Positions 43,931 through 51,926 of a DNA stretch of 64,000 bases are shown in pieces. Both the position numbers and the translations under genes were made by a program. The stretch's first letter is position 1; every line of letters begins with the position of its first letter. Origin of the DNA: Amycolatopsis azurea DSM 43854. Lineage in GTDB: Bacteria; Actinomycetota; Actinomycetes; Mycobacteriales; Pseudonocardiaceae. The DNA is taken from contig NZ_MUXN01000013.1 of NCBI RefSeq assembly GCF_001995215.1, forward strand, positions 186,001 to 250,000, given 5' to 3'. The notes below the pieces were generated by a model. That model had not been told where the DNA came from. It did not search any database and saw only the letters and a program-made list of their open reading frames with translations.

Positions 43931-44296
43931 TTATTCCCGCGCGAGGTTCGCCGCCATCCGCTCCAGCACGCCGACCGTCGTCCGGTACTCGTCGTCGCTG
44001 ATGCCTTCGGTCGCGCGCGAGCGAAAGGCGCCGACCTCGGCCTTCAGCCGGAGGTGCGCCTCCCGGCCGGCCTCCGTCAGGCCGCCGTCGTCGACCCAGC
44101 CACGATTTCGCAGGTCCGCGACGGTTTCCTGGCGTTCGCCGAACGGTGACAACGCTTCGTCGACCAGGGCGCCGCTGTCGATCGTGTTCAGTACCTGCCA
44201 GTGGCGCCGGGTCAGCCCTTCGGTGGCGAGGGTCTTCTCCAGGGACGATTCGAGGGCCTGGTGAAGGTGGGCGAACCAGAATCCGATGGGCTTCAT
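43931..44296 (-). CDS. MarR-like transcriptional regulator (short)
   Basis: 121 residues from ATG 44296 with GGAG in GGAGTATCC. The core is a winged helix: FWFAHLHQALESSLEKTLATEGLTRRHWQVLNTID, then ETVADLRNRGWVDDGGLTEAGREAH. The protein is a little shorter than usual MarR repressors (~140) and its recognition helix is less typical, so it may be an atypical member. It is divergent from a second MarR gene, and a run of TACATG half-sites lies between them. Confidence 0.75.
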   Translation of the reverse strand: MKPIGFWFAHLHQALESSLEKTLATEGLTRRHWQVLNTIDSGALVDEALSPFGERQETVADLRNRGWVDDGGLTEAGREAHLRLKAEVGAFRSRATEGISDDEYRTTVGVLERMAANLARE

Positions 44297-44307
44297 GGAT
44301 ACTCCTT

Positions 44308-44342
44308 CATGTAGACGGCAACTACATGTAAAAGTACATGCA
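44308..44342. promoter_or_regulatory. TACATG-type repeated operator between two MarR genes
   Basis: CATGTA (44308-44313), then TACATGTA (44323-44330) and, after AAAG, TACATGCA (44335-44342). The second and third are palindromic or nearly so. The site is AT-rich and lies 12-17 bp from both divergent starts, consistent with one MarR repressor controlling both genes. Confidence 0.65.
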
Positions 44343-44359
44343 CTTGGTGAGGATGGGTA

Positions 44360-44818
44360 ATGGACGCCGTGGCCGACGTGGAACGCGCGATGATCGCCAT
44401 CCGGCGGAGCCAGGCGAGGCGATCGCTGTCGAAACTCGCCCGCGACCGCGCCGAATCGATGCCCGACCAGGCGATTCAAGGGCTCCTCGACGCCGTCGAA
44501 GCGGCCGGGGAGAGCGGCGAACCGGGCACCGTGACCAGTCTCGCCGCGGCCCTGACCATCGACCAGCCGCGCGCGAGCCGTCTGGTCGCGCGGGCGGTCG
44601 AGGGCGGTTTCCTCCGGCGCGAAGCCGATCAGCGCGACGGCCGCCGCGCCGTCCTCGTGCTCACCGAACCCGGCCGCGCCGAGGTGGCGCGCATGCACGA
44701 GTTCCGCCGCTCGGTGTTCGCCGAGGCGATGGCGGACTGGCCGGACGAAGACCGTCGCGAGTTCGCCCGGCTGCTGACCTCGTTCGTCCGGAACTACGGC
44801 GCGCTCGGCGTGAAGTAG
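44360..44818 (+). CDS. MarR family transcriptional regulator
   Basis: 152 residues from ATG 44360. The winged helix has TVTSLAAALTIDQPRASRLVARAVEGGFLRREADQRDGRRA, where the wing D-x-R-D-x-R signature RDGRR is clear, followed by VLVLTEPGRAEVARMHEFR. An Arg-rich N-terminal helix (IAIRRSQARRSLSKLA) precedes it. It overlaps the 3' end of the convergent glyoxalase-fold gene by 25 bp. By position, the TACATG operator at 44308-44342 is its likely target. Confidence 0.88.
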   Translation: MDAVADVERAMIAIRRSQARRSLSKLARDRAESMPDQAIQGLLDAVEAAGESGEPGTVTSLAAALTIDQPRASRLVARAVEGGFLRREADQRDGRRAVLVLTEPGRAEVARMHEFRRSVFAEAMADWPDEDRREFARLLTSFVRNYGALGVK

Positions 44819-45165
44819 TTGACCAGGTTGCCGTCGGGGTCGCGGAACAGCAGGGACCGGTTCCCCCACGGCATCGTTGTCGGCTTCTGCACGATCTCGG
44901 CCAGGTCCGCCAGCCGCTCGTACTCCTTGTCGACGTCCTCGACCCGGAACTCGAGGATCGCGGTCCGGTTCGACTCGGGCACCGCGGCGGCCTCGCCGAA
45001 CAAGGTCATCGTTTCGGCGCTGCCGATCGCCAAGGTGCACGACGGGCCGGCGATCTCCGCGAACCGCTCGGCGCGCCATCGCGCGTCGATGCCGGTCGCC
45101 TTCTCGTAGAACCCGGTGAGGCGGGCGACGTCGTGGGTGATCACGCGGACGGAAACGAACTGCAT
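44794..45165 (-). CDS. VOC (glyoxalase/bleomycin-resistance fold) protein
   Basis: 123 residues from ATG 45165 with AAAGGA 7-8 bp upstream. It shows the two beta-alpha-beta3 halves of the vicinal oxygen chelate fold: VSVRVITHDVARLTGFYEKATGID, then TAILEFRVEDVDKEYERLADLAEIV and the end RSLLFRDPDGNLVNYFTP, the usual DPDGN-(L/x)-(V/I/E)-x-F/L/Y signature. The conserved metal ligands are only partly present (the terminal Glu is Asn-Tyr here), so it may bind or sequester a compound rather than act as an enzyme. It is divergent from a WYL regulator and probably controlled by it. Confidence 0.85.
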   Translation of the reverse strand: MQFVSVRVITHDVARLTGFYEKATGIDARWRAERFAEIAGPSCTLAIGSAETMTLFGEAAAVPESNRTAILEFRVEDVDKEYERLADLAEIVQKPTTMPWGNRSLLFRDPDGNLVNYFTPSAP

Positions 45166-45223
45166 GGCTGGTCCTTTCGGTGCCGGAAAGCGGAACACCG
45201 GCCACGCTAGGAGCAATACCGGG

Positions 45224-45243
45224 CAGTATCCGCCCAGTATTCT
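45224..45243 (+). promoter_or_regulatory. Promoter of the WYL regulator with CAGTAT direct repeats
   Basis: CAGTAT occurs at 45224-45229 and 45235-45240, 11 bp apart (one helical turn), and the inverse-like AATACC lies just before them. TATTCT (45238-45243) fits a -10 element whose end is 6 nt before GTG 45250, so the regulator mRNA would be leaderless. The spacing suggests autoregulation by the regulator on one face of the DNA. Confidence 0.5.
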
Positions 45244-45249
45244 GAGGGT

Positions 45250-46209
45250 GTGACCCGGCCCATCGCCCGCGTGCTCGCGTTGCTGGAAATCCTCCAGAGC
45301 GGCGGCACGCGCACCGTCGCCGAACTCGCGAGACGGCTCGACGTCGACGAGCGCACCGTCCGCCGGTATGCCGAGCACCTGCTCGACCTGGACATCCCGA
45401 TCCGTTCGGTACGCGGCCGGTACGGCGGGTACCGCCTGGCCCCCGGCTACCGGATGCCGCCGCTGATGCTCACCGACGAAGAGGCTCTCGCCGTCCTGCT
45501 CGGCCTGGTCGCGGGACGGCGCGCCGGGCTGATCACCACGGCGGTCGCGGCTGCCGAGAGCGCGGTCGCGAAGGTCCGCCGAGTACTCCCAGAAGCGCTC
45601 GGCCGTCGGCTGGACGCGTTGCTGGAGACCGCCGACTTCACCGCGCCCGCCCGGCGAACCCTCTCGGCCGAGGCCGAGGTGCTGCTCACCGTCGCTGAGG
45701 CGGCGAGGGACCGGCGGCCGGTCGGGATCGCGTATCTCGCCGGGCACGGCAGTGCCAGCAAACGCGTGGTTCATCCGTACGGCGTCGTGGCGCACTCCGG
45801 ACGCTGGTACCTGACCGGTTTCGACTCGGCCAGCGGCGAGGTGCGCACCTTCCGCGTCGACCGGATCTCCTCGGCCGAGGCGCGGGCCGGGACCTTCGAG
45901 CCGCCCGACGGCTTCGACCCGGCCGAACGCGTGCTGACCGCCTTGGCCGAGACACCGCACCGGCACGACGTCTCCGTACGGATCGAGGCGACGCCCGAGC
46001 AGGTGCGCGCCGTCTTCCCGCCGTCCGTGGCCGTCCTCGAACCGGACGGCGACGGGGTGCGTGCCCGGATCCGGGCCCAGCGGCTGGACTGGATCCCGCC
46101 GCTGCTCGCCGCGCTCGATCGGCCGTTCGTGATCGAGCGGCCCGGCGAGCTTCGTGACCTGGTCAGCGCACTGGCAGGGCGGCTGGCGGAGCGGGCTCGG
46201 GAAGGGTGA
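45250..46209 (+). CDS. YafY-type WYL-domain transcriptional regulator
   Basis: 319 residues from GTG 45250. The N-terminal helix-turn-helix (RVLALLEILQSGGTRTVAELARRLDVDERTVRRYAEHL) is followed by the typical GRYGGYRLAPGYRMPPLMLTDEEA. The WYL domain is at ~150-215 (KRVVHPYGVVAHSGRWYLTGFD, FRVDRI), and the C-terminal extension is at ~240-315. Such regulators sense a ligand through the WYL pocket. It is divergent from the glyoxalase-fold gene, the probable target. It overlaps the convergent FAD monooxygenase gene by 47 bp. Confidence 0.92.
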   Translation: MTRPIARVLALLEILQSGGTRTVAELARRLDVDERTVRRYAEHLLDLDIPIRSVRGRYGGYRLAPGYRMPPLMLTDEEALAVLLGLVAGRRAGLITTAVAAAESAVAKVRRVLPEALGRRLDALLETADFTAPARRTLSAEAEVLLTVAEAARDRRPVGIAYLAGHGSASKRVVHPYGVVAHSGRWYLTGFDSASGEVRTFRVDRISSAEARAGTFEPPDGFDPAERVLTALAETPHRHDVSVRIEATPEQVRAVFPPSVAVLEPDGDGVRARIRAQRLDWIPPLLAALDRPFVIERPGELRDLVSALAGRLAERAREG

Positions 46210-47359
46210 GCGCCGAATGCGCCGGCTGCACGGCGTCCTCCGGCATCGCCGAAAGTCCGCGCAACACGGCGTTGCGCCGCTCCAGTGCTTCGGGGGTGCT
46301 CGGGTGCATGGTCGAATTTCCCGCCGTGACCAGCGCCTGGTTCCGTTCGACGTACTCCCGGATGTTCCGTTCGTAGCCGTCGAACGCGGCCGTGTGGTCG
46401 GCCGTCATGGCCAGTTCGCGGGCCAGCATGTAGGCGCCGACCAGGGCGAGGCTCGATCCCTGCCCGGTGAGGAACGACGGCGCGTGCGCGGCGTCGCCGA
46501 CCAGGACGACCCGGCCGCTGGACCAGCGCGGCATGCGGATCTGGCTGACGACGTCGAAGAACAGGTCGTCCGCGGCGCGCATGGTGTCGACCATGAGCGG
46601 GATGTGCCAGCCGTCCCCGGCGAAGACCGAGGCGACCAGGTCGCGCTGCGCGGCCGGATCCCGGAAGGCGTCGAAGGGCGGCTCGGGGCGGGCGAAGTTC
46701 AGGAAGCCGTGCACCGTGTCGCCGTCCCCGACGGCGTAGAGCGCCGCGGCCCGGCCGGGGACGGTCCAAAGGACGCCTTCATGGGAAAGCCCGAAGTCGT
46801 TTCGCATGGTGAAGCCCGCGAAGCAGTGGCCGATGTAGTGGTGGAACTGCTCTTCCGGCCCGAACACCAGGGCGCGGGTGTTCGAGTGCAGCCCGTCGGC
46901 GCCGACGACGAGGTCGAAGGTGCGCTCGATCCCGCTGCGGAAGCGCACGTCCACGCGGTCGGGGTGCTGGTCCAGCGCGGCGATCGAGTCGTTGAAGAGG
47001 AATTCGACGTCGTCGCGGATCTTGTCGTAGAGGACCGAAGTGAGGTCGCCGCGGGGTACCTCCAGGTCACGGGTCGCGACGCCGCCGTTGATCGAGTCGG
47101 GCCGGAGCGAGGTGATCCGCTCGCCGTCGGCGTCGAGGAAGGTGAGTCTTTGCGTGTTGATGTGCGCGGCCTGGAGCTGGGGAAGGACGCCCATCTGCCG
47201 GACGGCGTCCACCGCGGTGCCGCGGATGTCGATGGGGTAGCCGCCCCCGCGGACCGCGTCCGACTTCTCGACGACCGTGACGTCGAAGCCGTAGCGGTGC
47301 AGCCAGTAGGCGAGTGCCGGGCCCGCGATGCTGGCGCCGGAGATCAGGACGGTGCTCAT
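46163..47359 (-). CDS. FAD-dependent monooxygenase, TetX/PheA-TfdB type
   Basis: 398 residues. The Rossmann motif is ISGASIAGPALAYWLHRYG (GxSxAG form), followed by a Glu binding ribose in VTVVEKSD. The second FAD motif is VVGADGLHSNTRALVFG, and GDAAHAPSFLTGQGSSLALVGA lines the flavin. These class A flavoprotein hydroxylases act on aromatic or polyketide-like substrates, including tetracycline in TetX. It is divergent from a MarR gene, and two TAGGTA-type sites lie between them. It is one of two such enzymes in the region (see 50803). Confidence 0.9.
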   Translation of the reverse strand: MSTVLISGASIAGPALAYWLHRYGFDVTVVEKSDAVRGGGYPIDIRGTAVDAVRQMGVLPQLQAAHINTQRLTFLDADGERITSLRPDSINGGVATRDLEVPRGDLTSVLYDKIRDDVEFLFNDSIAALDQHPDRVDVRFRSGIERTFDLVVGADGLHSNTRALVFGPEEQFHHYIGHCFAGFTMRNDFGLSHEGVLWTVPGRAAALYAVGDGDTVHGFLNFARPEPPFDAFRDPAAQRDLVASVFAGDGWHIPLMVDTMRAADDLFFDVVSQIRMPRWSSGRVVLVGDAAHAPSFLTGQGSSLALVGAYMLARELAMTADHTAAFDGYERNIREYVERNQALVTAGNSTMHPSTPEALERRNAVLRGLSAMPEDAVQPAHSALTLPEPAPPAALPVR

Positions 47360-47374
47360 GAGTGCTCCTTTGGA

Positions 47375-47429
47375 TAGGTAACTTAGGTATCCTTATGGGC
47401 TCAGAGCAACTATATACCTAACTTAGGTA
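47375..47429. promoter_or_regulatory. Two MarR-type operators between the monooxygenase and MarR genes
   Basis: TACCTAACTTAGGTA (47415-47429) is a perfect 15-bp palindrome with one central base. A related site, ATAGGTAACTTAGGTATCC, lies at 47374-47392 and shares the ACTTAGGTAT core. One covers the monooxygenase start region, the other the MarR promoter (TATCTT and the following GAGG). This is the usual design for MarR autoregulation plus control of a divergent enzyme. Confidence 0.75.
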
Positions 47430-47441
47430 TCTTTATGAGGT

Positions 47442-47924
47442 GTGATGGAAGACACAGGCGCGCCGGAGCTTGACCTGATGGCGGTGCTCCCCCGGCTCAC
47501 CCAGCTCGGCACCGTGCTCAACCGCAGCCGGCTGGTCGAACGGGCGATGGAACGGGCCGAGATCACCCTCGACCGGCCCGCGATGACGGTGCTGGTCACG
47601 CTGCACACGGCCGACCGGCCGCTGCGGGTCGGGGAGATCGCCGAACGGATGAAGGTCGTCGGGCCGCATGTCACCCGGCACCTCAACGGGCTCGAACGGC
47701 AAGGGCTGGTCGTCCGGGTCGCGGACCCGGACGACCAGCGAGCGCGCCTGATCGAGCTGACGCCGGAGGGGAAAGCGATCCCCGACCGGTACCTGCGGAC
47801 GATCCTCGGCTGGTTCGGCGACGCGATGACCGACTGGTCCGCGGAAGATCGCAAGACCTTCGGCAGCCTGCTCGACCGCTTCGTCGACGACCTCACCTCA
47901 CGGCTGGCCGACCTCGACGACTAG
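47442..47924 (+). CDS. MarR family transcriptional regulator
   Basis: 160 residues from GTG 47442 (ATG 47445 next codon). The winged helix and wing are clear: DRPAMTVLVTLHTADRPLRVGEIAERMKVVGPHVTRHLNGLERQGLVVRVADPDDQRARLIELTPEG, with the DPDDQRAR wing. Its gene is divergent from the FAD monooxygenase and the palindromes between them are its likely binding sites. The natural inducer is probably a phenolic or drug-like substrate of that enzyme (inference). The next gene on the opposite strand ends 1 bp after its stop. Confidence 0.92.
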   Translation: MMEDTGAPELDLMAVLPRLTQLGTVLNRSRLVERAMERAEITLDRPAMTVLVTLHTADRPLRVGEIAERMKVVGPHVTRHLNGLERQGLVVRVADPDDQRARLIELTPEGKAIPDRYLRTILGWFGDAMTDWSAEDRKTFGSLLDRFVDDLTSRLADLDD

Positions 47925-47925
47925 G

Positions 47926-49113
47926 TCACTTGCCGCAGAACACCGTCTTGAGGAGCTTGTCCAGCAGCTCCGGGAACTTCGCGTCGGCGGCGACGGCCCC
48001 AGAGGTGATCGAGGCGGTCATCGTCTTGCTGCCGTCGGGAGTGCTGTACATCAGTGCCCCGTAGCCGTTGTTGCTGCCGTTGTGGCTGAGGACGACGCCG
48101 CCGCAGTCCGGACCCAGGTCCTTGGAGAACTGTCCGAGACCGTAGAGGCCGAAGAGGGCTTCGCTCCGCGGGTCCGTTTTACGCATCTCTGCCAGCAGCC
48201 ACGTCGGCAGGATCTTGCCGCTTTGCAGGGCCGAGAAGTACGTCTGGAGGTCCTTGGTCGTCGAGATCATGTCCCCGGCGCTGGAGACCCAGGACGGGTT
48301 CTGGTGGGTGACGTCGAGAGTCTTCTGCTGACCGGCGTCCTCATAGGTGTAGTAGGCGTGGGCGTACGGCTTGGGCATCCCGGACCAGGCGCCCGGCGAC
48401 AAGGTGTCCCGCAGCTTCAGCGGCCGCAGGATCCGCCGGTCCAGTTCGTCGGCGAAGGAGTGACCGGTGATCGCCTCGACCAGCAGCCTGGCCACCACGT
48501 AGTTGGTGTTGGAGTAGCTCCAGCCCGCGCCCGGCTCGAATCGGGGCGGCTTGGACAGCGCCAGCCGGACCAGCTCCTCCGGCTGGTAGGTGTGGAAGCG
48601 CTTGTCCACCCATTCCTGTCCCTGCCACGGGATCCCCGGCACGATCGTCCCGTCCGGGAAATATTCGCCGGTGTGGTTGAACAGCCCGCTGGTGTGCTGC
48701 AGCAGCATCCGCACGGTGATCCGCCGGTCGAAACCGAAGCGGGGCAGGACGCCCGCCACCGGGGTGTCGAGGCCGATCCGGCCGTCGGCCACCAGCTTCA
48801 GCACCAGAGTCGCGGTGAAGTTCTTCGACGTGCTGCCGACGCGGAAGTGTCCGTCGGTCGGCGGTTTGGCGGTCCCGCCCAGCTCGCGCACCCCGGCGCT
48901 GCCGGTCCATTCGCCCCGCTCGTCACGGACGCGCAGCTGCATCCCGGCGAACCCGGCGTCGACGACCTCTTGGGCGGCCCGCTGCAGGTCCGGACGGTCC
49001 TGTCCGGCGGCCGAGGCCGTCGGCACGGCCACCCCGGTCAGGACCGCGGCCGCCAGTGCGGTGACCCCGGCCCGGCGGACGATGTTCTTGGTACCCCTCA
49101 GTGAAGTGTTCAT
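47926..49113 (-). CDS. Secreted serine hydrolase, class C beta-lactamase / DD-peptidase family
   Basis: 395 residues from ATG 49113. A signal peptide is at ~1-36 (IVRRAGVTALAAAVLTGVAVPTASA). The SxxK motif is STSK in FRVGSTSKNFTATLVLKL, the YxN motif is YSN in GWSYSNTNYVVARLL, and HNGSNNGY near the end stands for the KTG-like box (here HNG), as in many DD-peptidases and esterases of this family. The usual substrates are peptidoglycan stem peptides or small esters and peptides; a role against beta-lactams is not implied. It is divergent from the aminoglycoside phosphotransferase-like gene. Confidence 0.9.
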   Translation of the reverse strand: MNTSLRGTKNIVRRAGVTALAAAVLTGVAVPTASAAGQDRPDLQRAAQEVVDAGFAGMQLRVRDERGEWTGSAGVRELGGTAKPPTDGHFRVGSTSKNFTATLVLKLVADGRIGLDTPVAGVLPRFGFDRRITVRMLLQHTSGLFNHTGEYFPDGTIVPGIPWQGQEWVDKRFHTYQPEELVRLALSKPPRFEPGAGWSYSNTNYVVARLLVEAITGHSFADELDRRILRPLKLRDTLSPGAWSGMPKPYAHAYYTYEDAGQQKTLDVTHQNPSWVSSAGDMISTTKDLQTYFSALQSGKILPTWLLAEMRKTDPRSEALFGLYGLGQFSKDLGPDCGGVVLSHNGSNNGYGALMYSTPDGSKTMTASITSGAVAADAKFPELLDKLLKTVFCGK

Positions 49114-49178
49114 GGCGACTACGTTCGCGAACCCCGCTGACACGAGGCAGTCACGCCGCTGACATGGGAGCCTCGATC

Positions 49179-50060
49179 ATGGGCGAGTTCAGGTACGAGC
49201 GGGATCTGGTGCGGGCGTTGCTGCGGGACCAGCATCCGGATCTGGCGGAGCTGGAGCTCCGCGACGTCGAAGGTGGCTGGGACAACCAGCAATGGCGCCT
49301 CGGGCCGGAGCTGGCCGTGCGCCTGCCGCGCACCGAGCGCGCCCCGGCTCTGCTGCGCACCGAGCAGAAGTGGCTGCCCGTGCTGGCCGGTCGCCTGCCG
49401 TTGCCGACGCCCGTCCCGGTGCGCGTCGGCGAACCTTCCGACCTGTTCGAGCACACCTGGACGATCACGCGCTGGGTCGACGGCGAGCCGGCGGACCGCG
49501 CGCCGATCACCCGCGCCGACGCGGCCGGGACTCTCGCGGGTTTCCTCGGCGCGCTGCACTCGCGGGCGCCCGGGGACGCGCCGGTCAGCTCGAACCGCGG
49601 CCTCCCGCTTGCCGCGCTGGGCGACGGGTTCGGCGGTTCGCTGGAAGCGGTCGCCGACGAGGTGGACACCGACCAGGCCAGGGAGAGCTGGGAGAAGGCC
49701 GTCGCGGCGCCCGCGTGGAACGGGCCGCCGATCTGGCTGCACGGCGACCTGCATCCCGCGAACGTGATCGTGCGGGAAGGGACCCTTTCCGGGGTGATCG
49801 ACTTCGGCGACCTGTGCTCGGGCGACCCCGCGACCGATCTGTCGGCCGCCTGGATCCTGCTGCCCGACGGCGCGGCGAGCCGTTTCTTCGACGCCTACGA
49901 GGTCGCGGACGAGGCGACCATCGCGCGGGCTCGCGGCTGGGCCGTCCTGCGCGCGTTGAACCTGATCGCCATCGGGCGCAACGGCAGGCTCGGGCTCCCG
50001 GGCGGCAAACCGACCTGGGAACCGGCGGGCCGGGCCGCGCTGGAGCGCGCGTCAGCGTGA
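49179..50060 (+). CDS. Aminoglycoside phosphotransferase (APH) family kinase-like protein
   Basis: 293 residues from ATG 49179, with GGGAG 8 bp upstream (ATG 49164 is in frame but has no site). The kinase-like fold shows the nucleotide lobe (GWDNQQWRLGPELAVRLPR), catalytic loop WLHGDLHPANVIV (D as base, N as metal ligand) and the DFG-like GVIDFGDLCSGDPATDLSAAW. The family phosphorylates aminoglycosides, macrolides or other alcohols. The sequence cannot say which, and many genomic members are not resistance genes. Its stop overlaps the convergent TetR gene by 9 bp. Confidence 0.88.
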   Translation: MGEFRYERDLVRALLRDQHPDLAELELRDVEGGWDNQQWRLGPELAVRLPRTERAPALLRTEQKWLPVLAGRLPLPTPVPVRVGEPSDLFEHTWTITRWVDGEPADRAPITRADAAGTLAGFLGALHSRAPGDAPVSSNRGLPLAALGDGFGGSLEAVADEVDTDQARESWEKAVAAPAWNGPPIWLHGDLHPANVIVREGTLSGVIDFGDLCSGDPATDLSAAWILLPDGAASRFFDAYEVADEATIARARGWAVLRALNLIAIGRNGRLGLPGGKPTWEPAGRAALERASA

Positions 50061-50732
50061 GAAGCGGGCTTCGATGCCGTCGAGCAGGCAGTCGAGCCCG
50101 ATCCGGAAGGTCTCGTCGGCGTCGAGGTGGACGGCGTCGTGCACCACCTTGGCCAGCGCCGGGAGCTTGCCGGTGGCGAAGGAGCGCATCAGGTAGGGCC
50201 CGAGCTCGGCCTGCCAGCGCTCCTGGTCCATCCCGGTGGCCCGCTCCGCCCGCCGTTCGGCGATCTCCCGCCGCACCGCGCCGATCGTGTACGCGTTGAC
50301 CGCGGAGACCACCGGCATGACCGCGTCCACGCCGAGCTCGTCCAGCGCGGACATCACGGCCTCCGAGGTGGCCAGCGCCTCCGGTCCGAGCTGGGGACGG
50401 CCGCCCAGGAGGTCGGCGAGCCATTCGTGCCGCCGAACGGCGCGCCGCATGGCTTCGGCCAGCGACCGCAGGACTTCCCGCGGGCCGTCCCCGGAAGGCC
50501 GGATCTCGGCGTGGGCGGCGTCGACCATGAGGTCGAGCAGCTCCTCCTTGCTGTCGATGTAGCCGTACAGCCGCATCGGGCCGACGTCCAGCGCGGCCGC
50601 GACCTTGCGCAGCGACACCGCTTCCAGGCCGTCCGCGTCGGCCAGCCGGATCGCCGCCCGCACGATCAGCTCCCGGCTCAGCGGGGCCAGCGCCGGTCGG
50701 CTCGGCGGCTCCGGCCTTTCCCACAGCAACAT
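50052..50732 (-). CDS. TetR family regulator (TetR_C, tetracycline-repressor-like)
   Basis: 226 residues from ATG 50732. The DNA-binding domain is at ~20-70 (RELIVRAAIRLADADGLEAVSLRKVAAALDVGPMRLYGYIDSKEELLDLMVDAAHAEI). The C-terminal domain (ALDELGVDAVMPVVSAVNAYTIGAV) belongs to the TetR-C group known for tetracycline repressors. It is divergent from a TetX-like monooxygenase gene, with a 30-bp perfect inverted repeat between them. The layout is a repressor with the enzyme that modifies its ligand. Confidence 0.92.
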   Translation of the reverse strand: MLLWERPEPPSRPALAPLSRELIVRAAIRLADADGLEAVSLRKVAAALDVGPMRLYGYIDSKEELLDLMVDAAHAEIRPSGDGPREVLRSLAEAMRRAVRRHEWLADLLGGRPQLGPEALATSEAVMSALDELGVDAVMPVVSAVNAYTIGAVRREIAERRAERATGMDQERWQAELGPYLMRSFATGKLPALAKVVHDAVHLDADETFRIGLDCLLDGIEARFSR

Positions 50733-50757
50733 GCGGTGACAATACAACGCATCGCGC

Positions 50758-50787
50758 GATACAGTGTATTGACCAATACACTGTATC
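50758..50787. promoter_or_regulatory. Perfect 30-bp inverted repeat operator of the TetR/monooxygenase pair
   Basis: GATACAGTGTATTG (50758-50771), AC, CAATACACTGTATC (50774-50787): two perfect 14-bp arms with a 2-bp centre. It is 25 bp from the TetR start and 15 bp before the monooxygenase start. The outer part overlaps plausible promoter elements (TTGACC, TATCGA). Such a long perfect palindrome is a strong TetR-type site. Confidence 0.85.
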
Positions 50788-50802
50788 GACCGAGGGGTGA
50801 CC

Positions 50803-51912
50803 ATGACCATCGCCATCATCGGAGCGGGCCTCGGCGGCCTGGCTCTCGCCCGGGTTCTGCACGTCAACGGCATCGAGTCCGTCGTCCACGAACGTGAAGC
50901 GGCACGCGACGCGCGCGGCCAGGGCGGCATGCTCGACATCCATTCCGGTCAGCCGGCGCTGCGCGAGGCCGGTCTGATCGACGGGTTCCACGCCATCGCT
51001 CGAGGTGAGGGCCAGGACATGAAGCTTCTGGAGCCCGACGGCACGCTGCTGCTGGAGGAGGACACACCCGACGACGCGCCGCTCTTGCGGCCCGAGGTCG
51101 ACCGCGCCGACCTGCGCGACCTGCTGCTGGACTCCCTCCCCGAGGGCACGGTGCGCTGGGGGCGGGCGTACGAGTCCGCGGAAAACGGTGTGGTCCGTTT
51201 CGCGGACGGCGGCAGTGCGACGTACGACCTGCTGGTCGGCGCCGACGGCGCGAACTCCCGGGTCCGCGCATTGCTCACCGACGCCCGTCCGGCGCATCTC
51301 GGCCAGAACTACGTCGAGATCGGCATCCCCGACATCGACCGCACGCACCCGGACCTCGCGGCGATGGTCGGCCGGGGCACCTACTGGGTGCTCGGCGACG
51401 GAAAGTCCCTGGCGGCGCAGCGCAACGGCGACGGCCGCGTCCGCATCGGCGTCAGCTTCCACCACACCGCCGAGGACTGGTTCGAAACCAGCGGGATCCC
51501 GTTCGGCGACCCGGCCGCCGCCCGGGCGCGGCTGATCGAACTGCTCCCGGGCTGGGACGCGCGGATCCTCGCGCTGATCGAGGCCTGTGACGACACGGTC
51601 GTGCCGCGGTCGGTCCACACCCTCCCGATCGGCCTGACCTGGGAGTCCGCGCCGGACGTCACGCTGCTCGGCGATGCCGCGCATCTGATGCCACCGACCG
51701 GCGAGGGTGCCAACATGGCGCTGCTCGACGGCGCCCGGCTCGGCCTCGAGCTGGCCGCGCACCCGGACGACTTCCCCACGGCCGTCAAGGCGTACGAACG
51801 CGAGATGTTCGAACGCACCGGCGCCGCCGCGCGGATGTCCGCGCGGGTCCAGGAACTCCTGACGGCACCGGACGCCGCCCGGAAGATGCTCGCGTTCTTC
51901 CAGCCGGACTGA
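50803..51912 (+). CDS. FAD-dependent monooxygenase, TetX-like
   Basis: 369 residues from ATG 50803 (GAGGGG 5-6 bp upstream; GTG 50797 two codons earlier is also in frame). The FAD motifs are AIIGAGLGGLALARVLHVNG, then VVHEREAARDARGQGGMLD, which closely recalls TetX, LLVGADGANSRVRALLTD, and LLGDAAHLMPPTGEGANMALLDGARL. TetX hydroxylates tetracyclines; the QGG-x-LDIH segment and length fit this group. Control by the divergent TetR-C repressor supports a xenobiotic role. The true substrate is unknown. Confidence 0.92.
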   Translation: MTIAIIGAGLGGLALARVLHVNGIESVVHEREAARDARGQGGMLDIHSGQPALREAGLIDGFHAIARGEGQDMKLLEPDGTLLLEEDTPDDAPLLRPEVDRADLRDLLLDSLPEGTVRWGRAYESAENGVVRFADGGSATYDLLVGADGANSRVRALLTDARPAHLGQNYVEIGIPDIDRTHPDLAAMVGRGTYWVLGDGKSLAAQRNGDGRVRIGVSFHHTAEDWFETSGIPFGDPAAARARLIELLPGWDARILALIEACDDTVVPRSVHTLPIGLTWESAPDVTLLGDAAHLMPPTGEGANMALLDGARLGLELAAHPDDFPTAVKAYEREMFERTGAAARMSARVQELLTAPDAARKMLAFFQPD

Positions 51913-51926
51913 GGCGGGTCACCCGG

